Assembly: GCA_034008185.1 (NCBI GenBank)
Contig: CM067095.1
Coordinates: forward strand, 9,284,610 to 9,348,609
Source of the DNA: Gorsachius magnificus
Lineage: Eukaryota > Chordata > Aves > Pelecaniformes > Ardeidae
DNA: 64,000 bases
Reading direction: 5' to 3'
The notes under the pieces were generated by a model. The model had not been told where the DNA came from. It saw only the letters and a program-made list of their open reading frames with translations, and ran no database searches. The position numbers and the translations under genes were made by a program. Shown one piece after another: positions 51,701 through 61,018 of this stretch (position 1 is its first letter; each line of letters begins with the position of its first letter).

Positions 51701-54700
51701 TTGTTACTCTTACACATATAAGAATTTTGCCATTTCAGGGCACAGTTTAACAAAGAATATTTTATTCTTAAGACAGCAGCCAGGGACTTTCTCTTAGGTA
51801 ACTGTTCAGTTTCCACTGATGAAAGTCTGAGTTGCAGGCGCCTGCCTGAACATGAAATTTGGCCTAGCTAACTGAACAATTGAATTCCACCCTTGCAAAA
51901 AGTGTATTTAGAGCTCTCCAATACAACATAATTAAAACTTGAAATGAAAGCTGTACCCCTCCCCTACTCTATTGATGGAAGTGCTAGTTTAATGTTTCTG
52001 CTGACTTTCAGGAAATCCTCTTCCCTGCCTTCTGCTAATTCGTTTTATATTACAGCAATAAACTCCCTCAAGAAAATGCATAGAGACAGATAAGGTTAAG
52101 GGATACAGTCTGAGTGCACAGAACATGGACAATACTACATCAGTAGAACTTAAAATCAGATCCTGCTATCTTTGCTTTTACTCCAACAATGAGATGGAAG
52201 GTAGATAATAATGCAGTTACAGAAACAGAAAGGGCTATTTTAACACTATCAAAAGGGGTTGTCTTCCTTTGCCATTTAGGTGGATGACAGTTACCGAGAG
52301 GCTGCCACCTCTTGGGTAAGGACAAGGACAGGCTATTTGCACAAACACATTGGTGCATAGAGCAATTTATCAGGTACATAGGAACAGCACCGAGAGCGCC
52401 CATGGAAGTATACTGCTCCTCCAGTTATCACGTACCACAATCACGTGAACTATTTTTACTCTTGTGTAATATCTTACTTTCCTTCTATGCTTCAAATTAC
52501 TGCTTATTTTATAGTTCGAATACGTAATGCTTCTCCGTTTATTTTTAAGCTCTTTGACACTTCCTCTACAGCACACGTAGAGCCTAGTCTTCTATTATGT
52601 CCTTCCTTCCAAATGCTATATAATTGGTGGATGGTGACTAAACACAGTTCACTTGAACATATCTTTAATTGATGTCCACTTAAGTAATTCTTGTCATGCA
52701 GTATTAGATATCTTGATGATACTATAAGAATATGCTATCTGAAGGAAAGTATGGTACCTCTTCAGAGAAGTAAGGTAGTCTTAACATGTTGAAGTTTTTT
52801 TTTTTAAATATGTAACATATGACTGAGTTGGGAACAGACTGCGTTATGAAGTACCACACAGATGGCCACCGCTTTTAGCACCAGATTACAAAAGTGAGAC
52901 ATGCAGACACATTTCAGTTATCTTCACTTACTTTTGGCATGTAGAAACAATGCTTAAAAATAAGCTGTGTTATTTCTCGATTCTAAATTTTTGCCTGTTG
53001 TTCTACTGGGGTTTGGGGGGGCCGGGGGGAGGTATGTCCTTAAGTTTCTGAGTTTGTTTAGTGGGTTTTTTTTTTTACTGGAAGCATTCTGACTAGGCAT
53101 TAACCTTCAATTATAATAGCCAGAGACAAAATGTCAGTGTTTAAATATTACATGTCACAAAAGACAGAATGAAGTTTAAATTATTAATTATCAGGAGTCA
53201 GAAAGTGAATCTTTTGCCATCCACTTTCCACCACAAATTAAATAATTTTAATTATCAGCTATAAATGACACTCATTATTTTACCAGTAATATAATTCAGA
53301 TCTACTCCTTGCATCCAGTTGGCAAAACAGGGAAGTTACAGAAAAAATAATCAAAGTTTAACCAGTGTACAAAGCTAAATACCACCACAGGATTTTACAG
53401 CTGTTTATCCAATACCTGCCATTTCTCTAGGCTTCGAGAGAGGGCACTGTGAACACTTTTAGGCACAAAGAACTGTGTAAACAGTTAACAAACAGCTTGA
53501 CAGGGAGAATTAGGCATTATAGATTAAAAAGCAAAATATGAAAATATAAGCAACCCTGCTGAACCTTTCCAGTCAATTTATGTCTTTAAGTCAAAGTGCT
53601 ATGTTGAGTCTTATGTTGAGCTGCTTGAAATAAAGGATTCTTATTTTCTAAGTTCTGAGTGTGCTCAGAAATTACTCTTCAGATTGCTCCCAATTACTGC
53701 CTTTTGAAAAGGCTGTTCTTGAAAACTGACTATTGAACCAAAATTCTTTGTTTGCTTGGAATCCGAGTACTTGACTCAAATTTGAAACAATCAGCTCTTT
53801 GTCTCTTCTGCTCTCTCTCAAAGACTGTTTTAGTACAAAATTTTAAAAAGTTGTTCCACTCAAGGCCAAGACAAAAGATAAACTATGTCATGCTACACAC
53901 TAGGTTCTGACCAAGGGAATGACACCTTTAATGAGGTTGCTTGTATGCGGTCATCATAACAGGAGAAAAGACCATTCATTATCCTTCCATTTAATCTTGT
54001 TTACATACCCTAGTCTGTCAGTCAAGTCCCAGACCACATTTGGTGATGGAATTAGAGGAGATCCATCATACAGGACCACCGAAGCTCCTGTAGCAAGCGC
54101 AGTCACTAACCAATTCCACATCATCCAGCCAGTCTGGAAAAGAGAAAATACCTACATTAGTTTCTATCTTTGTCAGCTAGCTGCCTGCTTTTCTGGCAAC
54201 TCTATCACAGGATCAGAAGTGTTGCTTGCTGTCATATGCTGGTAGAGGAGCTACAGGCAACTAGCAGGTGTAGCAATTGGCAGAATCATCTGGACCAAAG
54301 CATGCTCCCTGCCCTCATGCAAGAGGTGCTATCTTCCCCTCCACTTTCCTTGCTCAAAGTTTTCCTGCTTTAAGAAACTGTTAAACCAGCACTTGAGTCT
54401 ATGCCCACCTCTGCCGATAATGTCTAACTGTATTATTTAGGAATCAAAAAATAAGGCAGGAGCGCTGTTTATCCTCTCACCTGTCCCAAAACTGGACCAG
54501 CTACATATTCTTGACAGATGTTCATCCAACTTATCCTTACAAATACCTAATGAGATGGGGATTCCATACCTCCCTATACACACACCCCTTTAAAGCACGA
54601 GAAAGAGAAAGCACAAGAGAGCAAGAGACAGGACAACTTCAGGACAAGGTAATTACAATGATTCCTCCATGGAGATATTACAAATTGACTAGTAGTGTTA

Positions 54701-57700
54701 AAGTTCAGAAAGGAACTCATGAGGAAAGGCAAAGCCTTCTCAAACTTTTACAGTAATAGAAGACTTTGGAATAACTTTCTTTACCACAGCATTAGAAAAA
54801 AACCCACCACCTAACTGAACTCCTACATAATTCAGTTTTATTCCCTTTCCTTTATTAAACTTAGAGTTGTGTAGCTTCTTTCCTCCCCACCAAAAAAAGA
54901 CATAACAGAAATTCTCATCTTCAGTATGGTCAAGCCTTGCATGATTCAGGAAGGTGGAGCCTGTTTTGCAGGTGATATTGATGAGGCAGTTATTTTAATA
55001 AACCTAAGAGACTGTAAAAATCAATCCATTTTCCTCACTAATTACATCAGAAACATTTAGCATGGGTCTGACCTTTATCAGAAAGGTCCCCGTTGCATTT
55101 TATTATCCCACCTGATTTTTTTAAAATTCAGCTAAGTAGGACAATCCCTTGCAGAACAAGAATTAAAACCACAAAAATTTACTTGTGGATTTGTAGGAAA
55201 AGCTCTCCCGTCTTTAAAAGAAACATATTAAAGTGTTTTTTAAAATGCCTTAATAAACCACACTTGCCGTTGTATAGTACATAATAACGTCATTGCTGGT
55301 CATGTTGCCATGAAGAATGTGTTCCTTCAGATGCTGTATTAGCGTACCCTGAAAAAACATAGTGAAAAAAAATACAAGTTCACATAAATGAAAAGCAAAA
55401 CTGACAGCACATTAAGACTTTAAAAAACCTAATATTGTCAATCCTTTGCAGGATGTACACCAGGATTACAGGCAAGTATTTCTTTTTAACCACAGCTGAA
55501 GTAAATCCCAGGGCCTAGCTGCAGCAGCAGCAATTGCATTCTCCATTTTCTCACATAACTTTTCAGCCTCTCTCATTAGACCACAGCAATTCCCACTGCA
55601 CATCACTTGTAATCCATGGAATAAATACCTTCCTTCGGTTCCAATTCTGCCCAGCCATCAGAGTTGCAGAGTACTCCATGCAGGCTATAATTTTAACAGC
55701 ATGCTTTTACCAGTCAGATTTTCCAAGATAAGCCCTTTGATAAGAGTTTCATTTGCAGCATATCTAGGCAACTAGGAGGAATGAAGGACCTAGAGCTGCT
55801 ATAAACTGCAGCACCTATTATACGTTAACACTGTCTATCCAAACTATCTTGTCTATTAACATCTAGGAGACGAAAGACTTAACTATACACATCTCTTGTA
55901 AGCATTGCAGTGAATAGCAATGTGAAAAATCTCGCTGCTCAAAGCATCAATATGAACAATAATGTCATTAAATACATTACTTCCTTTTCTCTTTTGTTGG
56001 AAATGCCACTGAAGTACCCTTCTGATCATCATTAAAGCACAACTTGTTAGAATAAATCTACAAACTACTTCACTAAGTCACTTCACTGCAGTGACAAATT
56101 AATGTGGTTGATCTTAAAATAAAGATGGTTTTTGCATTTATGCAAGGAGTTATAGTGGAACTATTAAGAACCTCGTAAGCGTGAAACAAGATTTATGCTG
56201 AAAGAAAACAGATTACAAATAAACATTTGAAATTAAAAAGGAGAGTCATAAAACTGGCACATGCTTTGGGAGAAAAGGCAGAAAGCATTAAATAAAAATA
56301 AAGGACTAAATCTGATTCTCTTTGCAACTCAAAGGAACCAGGTCTGAATTCACCTGCTACTGTTTGAATACACTAAGCTGTCACAATGCTGCCACCTAGC
56401 TATAGCTACCATTATCTACATTTAAAAAATACTAAAAAAAAAAAAATCAGGATTTAGGAATGCTGTATAACTTTAACAATTAAGGTTGCCAAAAGAATTT
56501 CAGGTGTTAACATAATTATTCCACTTATACAAGTAAGCACATTGCCTCTGCAGGAGAATCTGAAAGAGCCACACATAGTGAAATTAAAAGTCAGATTCAT
56601 TAAAATAAATGTTAGTTTTCTTTTTCTTCCATTTAGTTGTTGCTATTCCACAGTTTTGGAATCCAAAGGAATTTTTTTTAACAATGACTTTAGGTAGAGG
56701 CTACAAAGTATTCCCCTGCAAAATCTGGTAACTCTCAGTCTGGAAACAAAGGTATTGTGGTAGAAGGCAAAGCTGTTCTAAAGAGCTAACAGCCTAAGAT
56801 GCTCTCTCAGGATCATTTATAGGACTTGTTTGTTGTGAGGGTCATACAATTATAAATAAGTCCTAAGCATTTAGCATTTCATGAGACAGATCTGGTAGCT
56901 GATAAAAACTTACTGGTCTGCTTGTCTTCATTGGGCTTAACATATGGCCGATAAAGTGCTGAGCATCTGGAGTGTCAAAAAATCAGTAGGCACTGCTGCT
57001 CCTGAACCAAACTATCGGCACATAAGGGACCAGTGCTAAGTGGTTACATAGCTGAGAGCAAGCAGCTACTCATGGCCGCAGGTCCTGGTCTCAAACCAGC
57101 AGTGTTCTCTACACAGTGTTGATTGAGAAAGAGTCCAAGCATGAAAAACCCTCAGAGCAATTTGCCTACAGTTAACACAAGAAGTCTGTAGCAGCATAGC
57201 TACTTAAGACCAGGTCTTGCAAGTCCTTACGATGGATAGAAATGAACTGATCAGGATTTTACAAAAAAAATTCTCGCCTTAGATAGTTGGGAATAGGGAC
57301 TAACTGAAGGGGCCTGTATGAATGAGGTAAGAAGCTGAACCAACATTTTCAAAACTTCAGAATAACAATTACTATTTTTTTTCAGTAACAGCACACCCAA
57401 TCGTTCAATACGATTCAGCTTTACTTCCAAGATGAGAAAAATCTTACTCCCTCCTAGGCACTACTTTTTAAATCATCTCCCATGACCTGGCTTCATTATT
57501 TACATATGCTATTTCACTGTGCCTCAAGAGAACAGAGTATGTGCAGAGGAAACAGACCAGAAACATACTGCAGAATTAGGTAAACAGTTGTGAATTTAAA
57601 GTAAGCTGCCTTTTAGCATCTATAAGATCAGTACAGTAACAAAACAACATTGAAGTGCACTGCAAATAAGCAATAATTGAAATGTCCTTACTGAAATGTC

Positions 57701-60700
57701 ATCTCTTCTTGCATTTTTAACTATCATAACCAAACTTTGGTTAATCTGAGGCTAGAAAATGAGACAAAGACCATGGGCTAATTCTGCTTTTGTTGAAATC
57801 TACGAGAATCTTCCTATTAATTACAGTGGAAATAAGAACAAACAGAGAAACACAATCAAGTGTGCAGAAGACATCTAAGAATTTCTTTGCCTGGATTTGA
57901 CTGTAGGCCCTATTCAAATTGACACATACAAAGCATGCAAACCAAGGAAGTCTCTGATACAACAATTTGCTTTTAAGCCAGAGGTGTTAGCAAAAAAAAA
58001 TCTGCAATACAGGCTTACAGAGCTGCTCAGTGGGAACACAGAATCCTCATAAATAAGATACCCTATTCAGGAAATCACCACATCCTCTCCTCCCCAGCAA
58101 GGATGAGTAGTCTGTACCTAAACTCTTAAGGTAGCCCTGTATGAACAGAGATGATGATTCAGATGGAGAGCAGAGGCACGATTAAGAACAAGCTAAGCAG
58201 CCATACAGATAACATTGGAAGAGAGAGAAGTTTGCAACAGAGAAAAGTCCTGTTGTCTGATCTACGTCTGTTTTTCATCTCCCTGCTGTTTATCATGCAT
58301 CACTGAACAACACCTGTCCTATTTTTGCTAATCCATCTTTGCAAGTACTTAACCAGTCTAAAGGCAGCACAGCTTCAAAACATCTGTCAAACTTCAAAAT
58401 AGACCTCCTCTTTTCTTCTTTATAAACATAGGATTTATGTCCCAAAGGGACCATTTTATATGTCACATGCTACTTGGTATGATCTCCTATTGATAATATA
58501 TAAAGCAGAGTGTTTACAGGCAGCATGGGATTTGTCTGTGGGCAAATCTTCCAGTCCTTGCCATCAGACAGGAAAGAACATACACACTATGGGCATAACA
58601 TGAAAGTAATCTTGCCCTCAGGCTACCTAGACAATTCTATAGCCAGTCTCGCAAGATGCTCATCCTGACTTTCAGAGCAAATAGCCAATAGCCACTGGCT
58701 AATAATTGTGCAGTTTAATTTATACAAGTTGGTACAAATGTGCTAGACAACACATTCTGCCTGTCTTGAGGGGAAAAAGCCCTGCCTTCTATTAACGACT
58801 ACATTAATAGTAGAGTTAAAGTTTCAACACTATGCCTGCCTGCTGGAGTCGCTTCCTGAACTTTAATAAGTTGCCTAGAACAACTTTTAGAACATGAATA
58901 GTAAATGGAAAGGATGTGAGCATGGGTAATTTTGACAGTAACATCATATATGCTTTTAGTCATAGCAAGACACTGCCAAAAGCAAAACTTCTGTACAAAG
59001 CAAAACCTACACCCAAAAAGACAGATAACCTTCTGGCCTCCTCCCTTAAAAAAAGACTGACAAGGATGGCATGCTTTCAACTGATAAACATACGGAGTAA
59101 AGATAAAAGATATTAAAATTCTAGATAATAAAACCCGCAACCTCCCTATGGGCCTCAACTTGACAGTGTCCAAAAATCAGTTCCAAGCACTCAGTTCAAG
59201 CTCTTTGGCCTTTTTTCTACAGGTATCAGTTGGGCCAGTTCAAGTGCTTCTGTGACAGACACTTGCTCCCAGGAAATAGCTAAAATCTCTGAAAAGTCTC
59301 CATACCGGTCTCTAAACCAAATTATTTTATATCTTTATTAATCCATATTTGCTTTCAAACAGTCACATACAGAAAGTTTCAAGTTACTGAAAAGCTGTCA
59401 GCAATCAATTCCTCCTTAAAGTACATTATGATAAGATACTGTTAAAGGAAAAACATAACCCAGGTAGTTATACATAGTGCAGCTCCAGGAGGGAAAAACC
59501 TACCCCTGCTGAATGAACCATGCATTTTGGTGCCCCTGTTGTGCCTGATGAATACATGATAAAGAGAGGATGACTGAAAGGCAGCTGTTCAAACTCCAGC
59601 TGGGGGGCCTGGTCTCCTTTCCCGGTGGCAAGGAAGTCTTCTAAAAAGACACTGCATAAGAGGAGAATAAAGGAACATTACAATTTTTTTTGAAAGCATT
59701 ACCCCAGCCCATATGTAAGATTACTTCTGTATCTAATGGTTCCTTTACAGTAAACTTTATACTGAAACTATATGTATTATTTTTATTTCTAGTCTTTCTA
59801 CTTTGTTTGAATTGTTAATTGTTTTGTTTCAAGCAGATAAATCTGCACCTTTGATCAGCTGCCAGCCTTAACAGCTCAAAGCACACTAGAACAATCTGAC
59901 TCTTAACACAAAGTTTGGAACTCAACCATTTCCAAAAGGTATCTAACATACATAATCCAGACCAGTAAATAAGCAAAACAAATTATCTCTAAAAATGTCA
60001 CTTAATTGTTCATTTCTAGAAGCCACTCTCTTCTCCCTGCTATGTGTTATTGAATTTTTCCTTCATTTGAGAACCATTAATACCAACAGTGGTTTTGTAG
60101 AAGCAAAACATCTGCAGTAACATACTACTGTTTTCAGTATGAAGCTGGGCCCACATTAAGACATTTGGCTAAATCCTAGCTTTTGCAAGTTCAAGAAGTC
60201 AGGCAGTTTCAATAGCTACCAGCATCCATCTCATCCCTAGTTAGGGCAGTCACAGCTCAAAAGCTCCCATTACCTGTTTGGAATCTTAGAAATATCTATG
60301 GTTTCTCTTGAGGAGATATATGGTATCACCACCACTTTTTTTATATCTGGAAGCCCTGGAAGAAAAAAGAAAAAAAAATACTTCCTACATTCAGTTATAC
60401 AAACCAAAGGTCTTTTCTGTACGATTGGATTGTACAGTGTAATGCACTAAGTTACAGAAATAATTCTGATGCACCAAGTATTGGATATAGTTTTAAATTT
60501 TAAGAAACCTCAAAAGACTAAATTGTTACCTAAGATACAATTTCCTCTGTATTGCCAGCCTTTTAAAAATACATGTGTAAATCTGTAAGCTGTAGTGCTG
60601 TAATACTTTCTCATTTGTCTTCAGCAGCACTTCACTTGGGGTTAAAAAACCCCCGTATCATCAGTCCCTGTTCCCCTTCTTATACTGCTGACTAATTTAT

Positions 60701-61018
60701 GATGATATATTTAAGCTAAAAAAGACTGTTAGAATTACACAAAAGACCAGTTAATTTTTACTCAAACCAGTTACGAAATTCTAAGTGGCCATAGAGATAC
60801 TGTAAAGGAGGAAGGACAGCAACAAGCAGTCAAAAATGTCACTTTCAGTGGCATCTTCTTTTAGAAGAACATAACCAGGACTAGATGGTATGCAGTGAAA
60901 TACCTTTTACCACACTAAGCAGCTTTTCCAAGTGCTTATGTTCTTTGCCATTGTATATAACAGCTTCAACAGAGAAGATGAGCTTAGGCTGAATTTGGGA
61001 AAATCTGTCCAGTACACC
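42575..61018 (-). CDS. AACS: Acetoacetyl-CoA synthetase, C-terminal 482 residues (exons 6-18 by human count); 5' part outside window
   Basis: AACS is a cytosolic enzyme of the ANL (acyl-CoA synthetase) superfamily that activates acetoacetate with ATP and CoA to acetoacetyl-CoA, AMP and PPi, feeding ketone bodies into cholesterol and fatty acid synthesis. Thirteen exons splice in frame to 482 residues plus stop, matching the human protein from about residue 191 with very few changes. Visible motifs, numbered from the first residue in the window, are the phosphate-binding loop [10 protein letters not shown] (99-108), LYDGSP in exon 10, LSTGSPL in exon 12, [11 protein letters not shown] at the exon 12/13 boundary, HGDYC in exon 15, the hinge region [20 protein letters not shown] (exons 15-16), and [10 protein letters not shown] in exon 18, which carries the likely catalytic lysine. 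Exons 1-5 are not found up to position 64,000. In mammals the gene responds to SREBP; its promoter is not in this window. Identification is by remembered family sequence, not a search. Confidence 0.97.
42713..45228 (-). other. AACS intron 17 (2.5 kb)
   Basis: AT-rich, with no recognised repeat, exon or RNA. Other gaps over 300 bases between AACS exons (45,432-46,248; 46,308-47,221; 47,292-48,861; 49,577-50,944; 59,652-60,273; 60,356-60,903) were read and also hold no recognisable feature, apart from a (TTCC)n tract in 49,577-50,944. Confidence 0.8.
45229..45431 (-). CDS. AACS: AACS exon 17, C-terminal domain
   Basis: 203 nt, 67 full codons plus two bases, between a TTTCAG acceptor and a GTATGT donor. 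It encodes most of the small mobile C-terminal domain, with blocks [20 protein letters not shown] and [16 protein letters not shown]. It ends in phase 0. Confidence 0.97.
46249..46307 (-). CDS. AACS: AACS exon 16 (hinge)
   Basis: 59 nt, the smallest AACS exon in the window, between a TTTCAG acceptor and a GTATGA donor. It encodes [19 protein letters not shown], the A8-type hinge about which the C-terminal domain rotates between the adenylation and thioester-forming states. Confidence 0.95.
47222..47291 (-). CDS. AACS: AACS exon 15
   Basis: 70 nt between a TGACAG acceptor and a GTACAG donor. It encodes [20 protein letters not shown] then GR. The GD pair is the conserved ribose-contacting aspartate region (motif A7), and the closing GR starts the hinge. 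Confidence 0.95.
48862..48987 (-). CDS. AACS: AACS exon 14
   Basis: 126 nt between an AAACAG acceptor and a GTATGT donor. It encodes [20 protein letters not shown], then [20 protein letters not shown]. The WGESGEL segment is the family's conserved A6-type motif. It starts with two bases finishing a Gly codon. Confidence 0.96.
49463..49576 (-). CDS. AACS: AACS exon 13
   Basis: 114 nt between a TTATAG acceptor and a GTAACT donor. It encodes [20 protein letters not shown] then [17 protein letters not shown]. The opening GTD completes a motif expected to contact the nucleotide and substrate in ANL enzymes. Confidence 0.96.
50878..50895. repeat. (TTCC)n microsatellite
   Basis: About four uninterrupted TTCC units about 50 bases downstream (transcript sense) of the AACS exon 12 donor. 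Confidence 0.8.
50945..51067 (-). CDS. AACS: AACS exon 12
   Basis: 123 nt between a TTTAAG acceptor and a GTGATG donor. It encodes 40 residues that include [19 protein letters not shown] and end LLGSIS, leading into the conserved Gly-Gly-Thr-Asp motif split across the next junction. The AAG acceptor is weaker than CAG, but the frame and protein match leave no doubt. Confidence 0.95.
51249..51313 (-). CDS. AACS: AACS exon 11
   Basis: 65 nt between a CTCTAG acceptor and a GTAAGC donor. It encodes [18 protein letters not shown] and three more residues, then the first base of a Cys codon. The human segment as remembered reads VTGAKW where GTGAKW is found here, a small substitution in a core segment. 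Confidence 0.95.
51314..54008 (-). other. AACS intron 10 (2.7 kb)
   Basis: AT-rich intron with no recognised repeat family. It includes a G-rich stretch (about 53,010-53,032) next to T-runs, and nothing else that stands out. Confidence 0.8.
54009..54133 (-). CDS. AACS: AACS exon 10
   Basis: 125 nt between a TTCCAG acceptor and a GTATGT donor. It encodes [16 protein letters not shown] and on through [15 protein letters not shown] to DRL, plus two bases of a Gly codon. The human protein as remembered has Val where the first Thr is here; the rest is nearly identical. Confidence 0.96.
54134..55267 (-). other. AACS intron 9, a GC-AG intron
   Basis: This 1.1 kb intron starts GCAAGTG (55,267 downward) and ends TTCCAG before exon 10. 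It contains a purine-rich GAAAGAGAAAGC-type patch near 54,595-54,640 and no recognised repeat. Confidence 0.9.
55268..55348 (-). CDS. AACS: AACS exon 9, ending at a non-canonical GC donor
   Basis: 81 nt, 27 whole codons, from [10 protein letters not shown] to MYYTT. The acceptor is TTTCAG. Immediately after the last codon (ACG) the intron begins GCAAGTG, a GC-type donor with otherwise ideal consensus. No GT nearby keeps the reading frame with exon 10. Confidence 0.94.
55349..59503 (-). other. AACS intron 8 (4.2 kb)
   Basis: AT-rich intronic sequence with ordinary short homopolymers. No exon, repeat family or RNA gene was recognised. It separates the ATP-loop exon from the exon that ends in a GC donor. 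Confidence 0.8.
59504..59651 (-). CDS. AACS: AACS exon 8, with the ATP-binding loop
   Basis: 148 nt between an ATGCAG acceptor and a GTAGGT donor. It encodes 49 residues, including [13 protein letters not shown] followed by [10 protein letters not shown], the Ser/Thr/Gly-rich phosphate-binding loop (core motif A3) that holds ATP in adenylating enzymes. It ends in phase 0 after Gly. Confidence 0.97.
60274..60355 (-). CDS. AACS: AACS exon 7
   Basis: 82 nt between a TTCCAG acceptor and a GTAATG donor. It encodes [20 protein letters not shown] and a few further residues. The split Gly at its start and the split Ser at its end join cleanly to exons 6 and 8. Confidence 0.96.
60904..61018 (-). CDS. 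AACS: AACS exon 6
   Basis: 115 nt. It begins in phase 0 after a CCCTAG acceptor and ends one base into a Gly codon before a GTATTT donor. It encodes 38 residues starting [16 protein letters not shown], part of the large N-terminal ANL domain. It is the most 5' AACS exon in the window. Confidence 0.96.
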
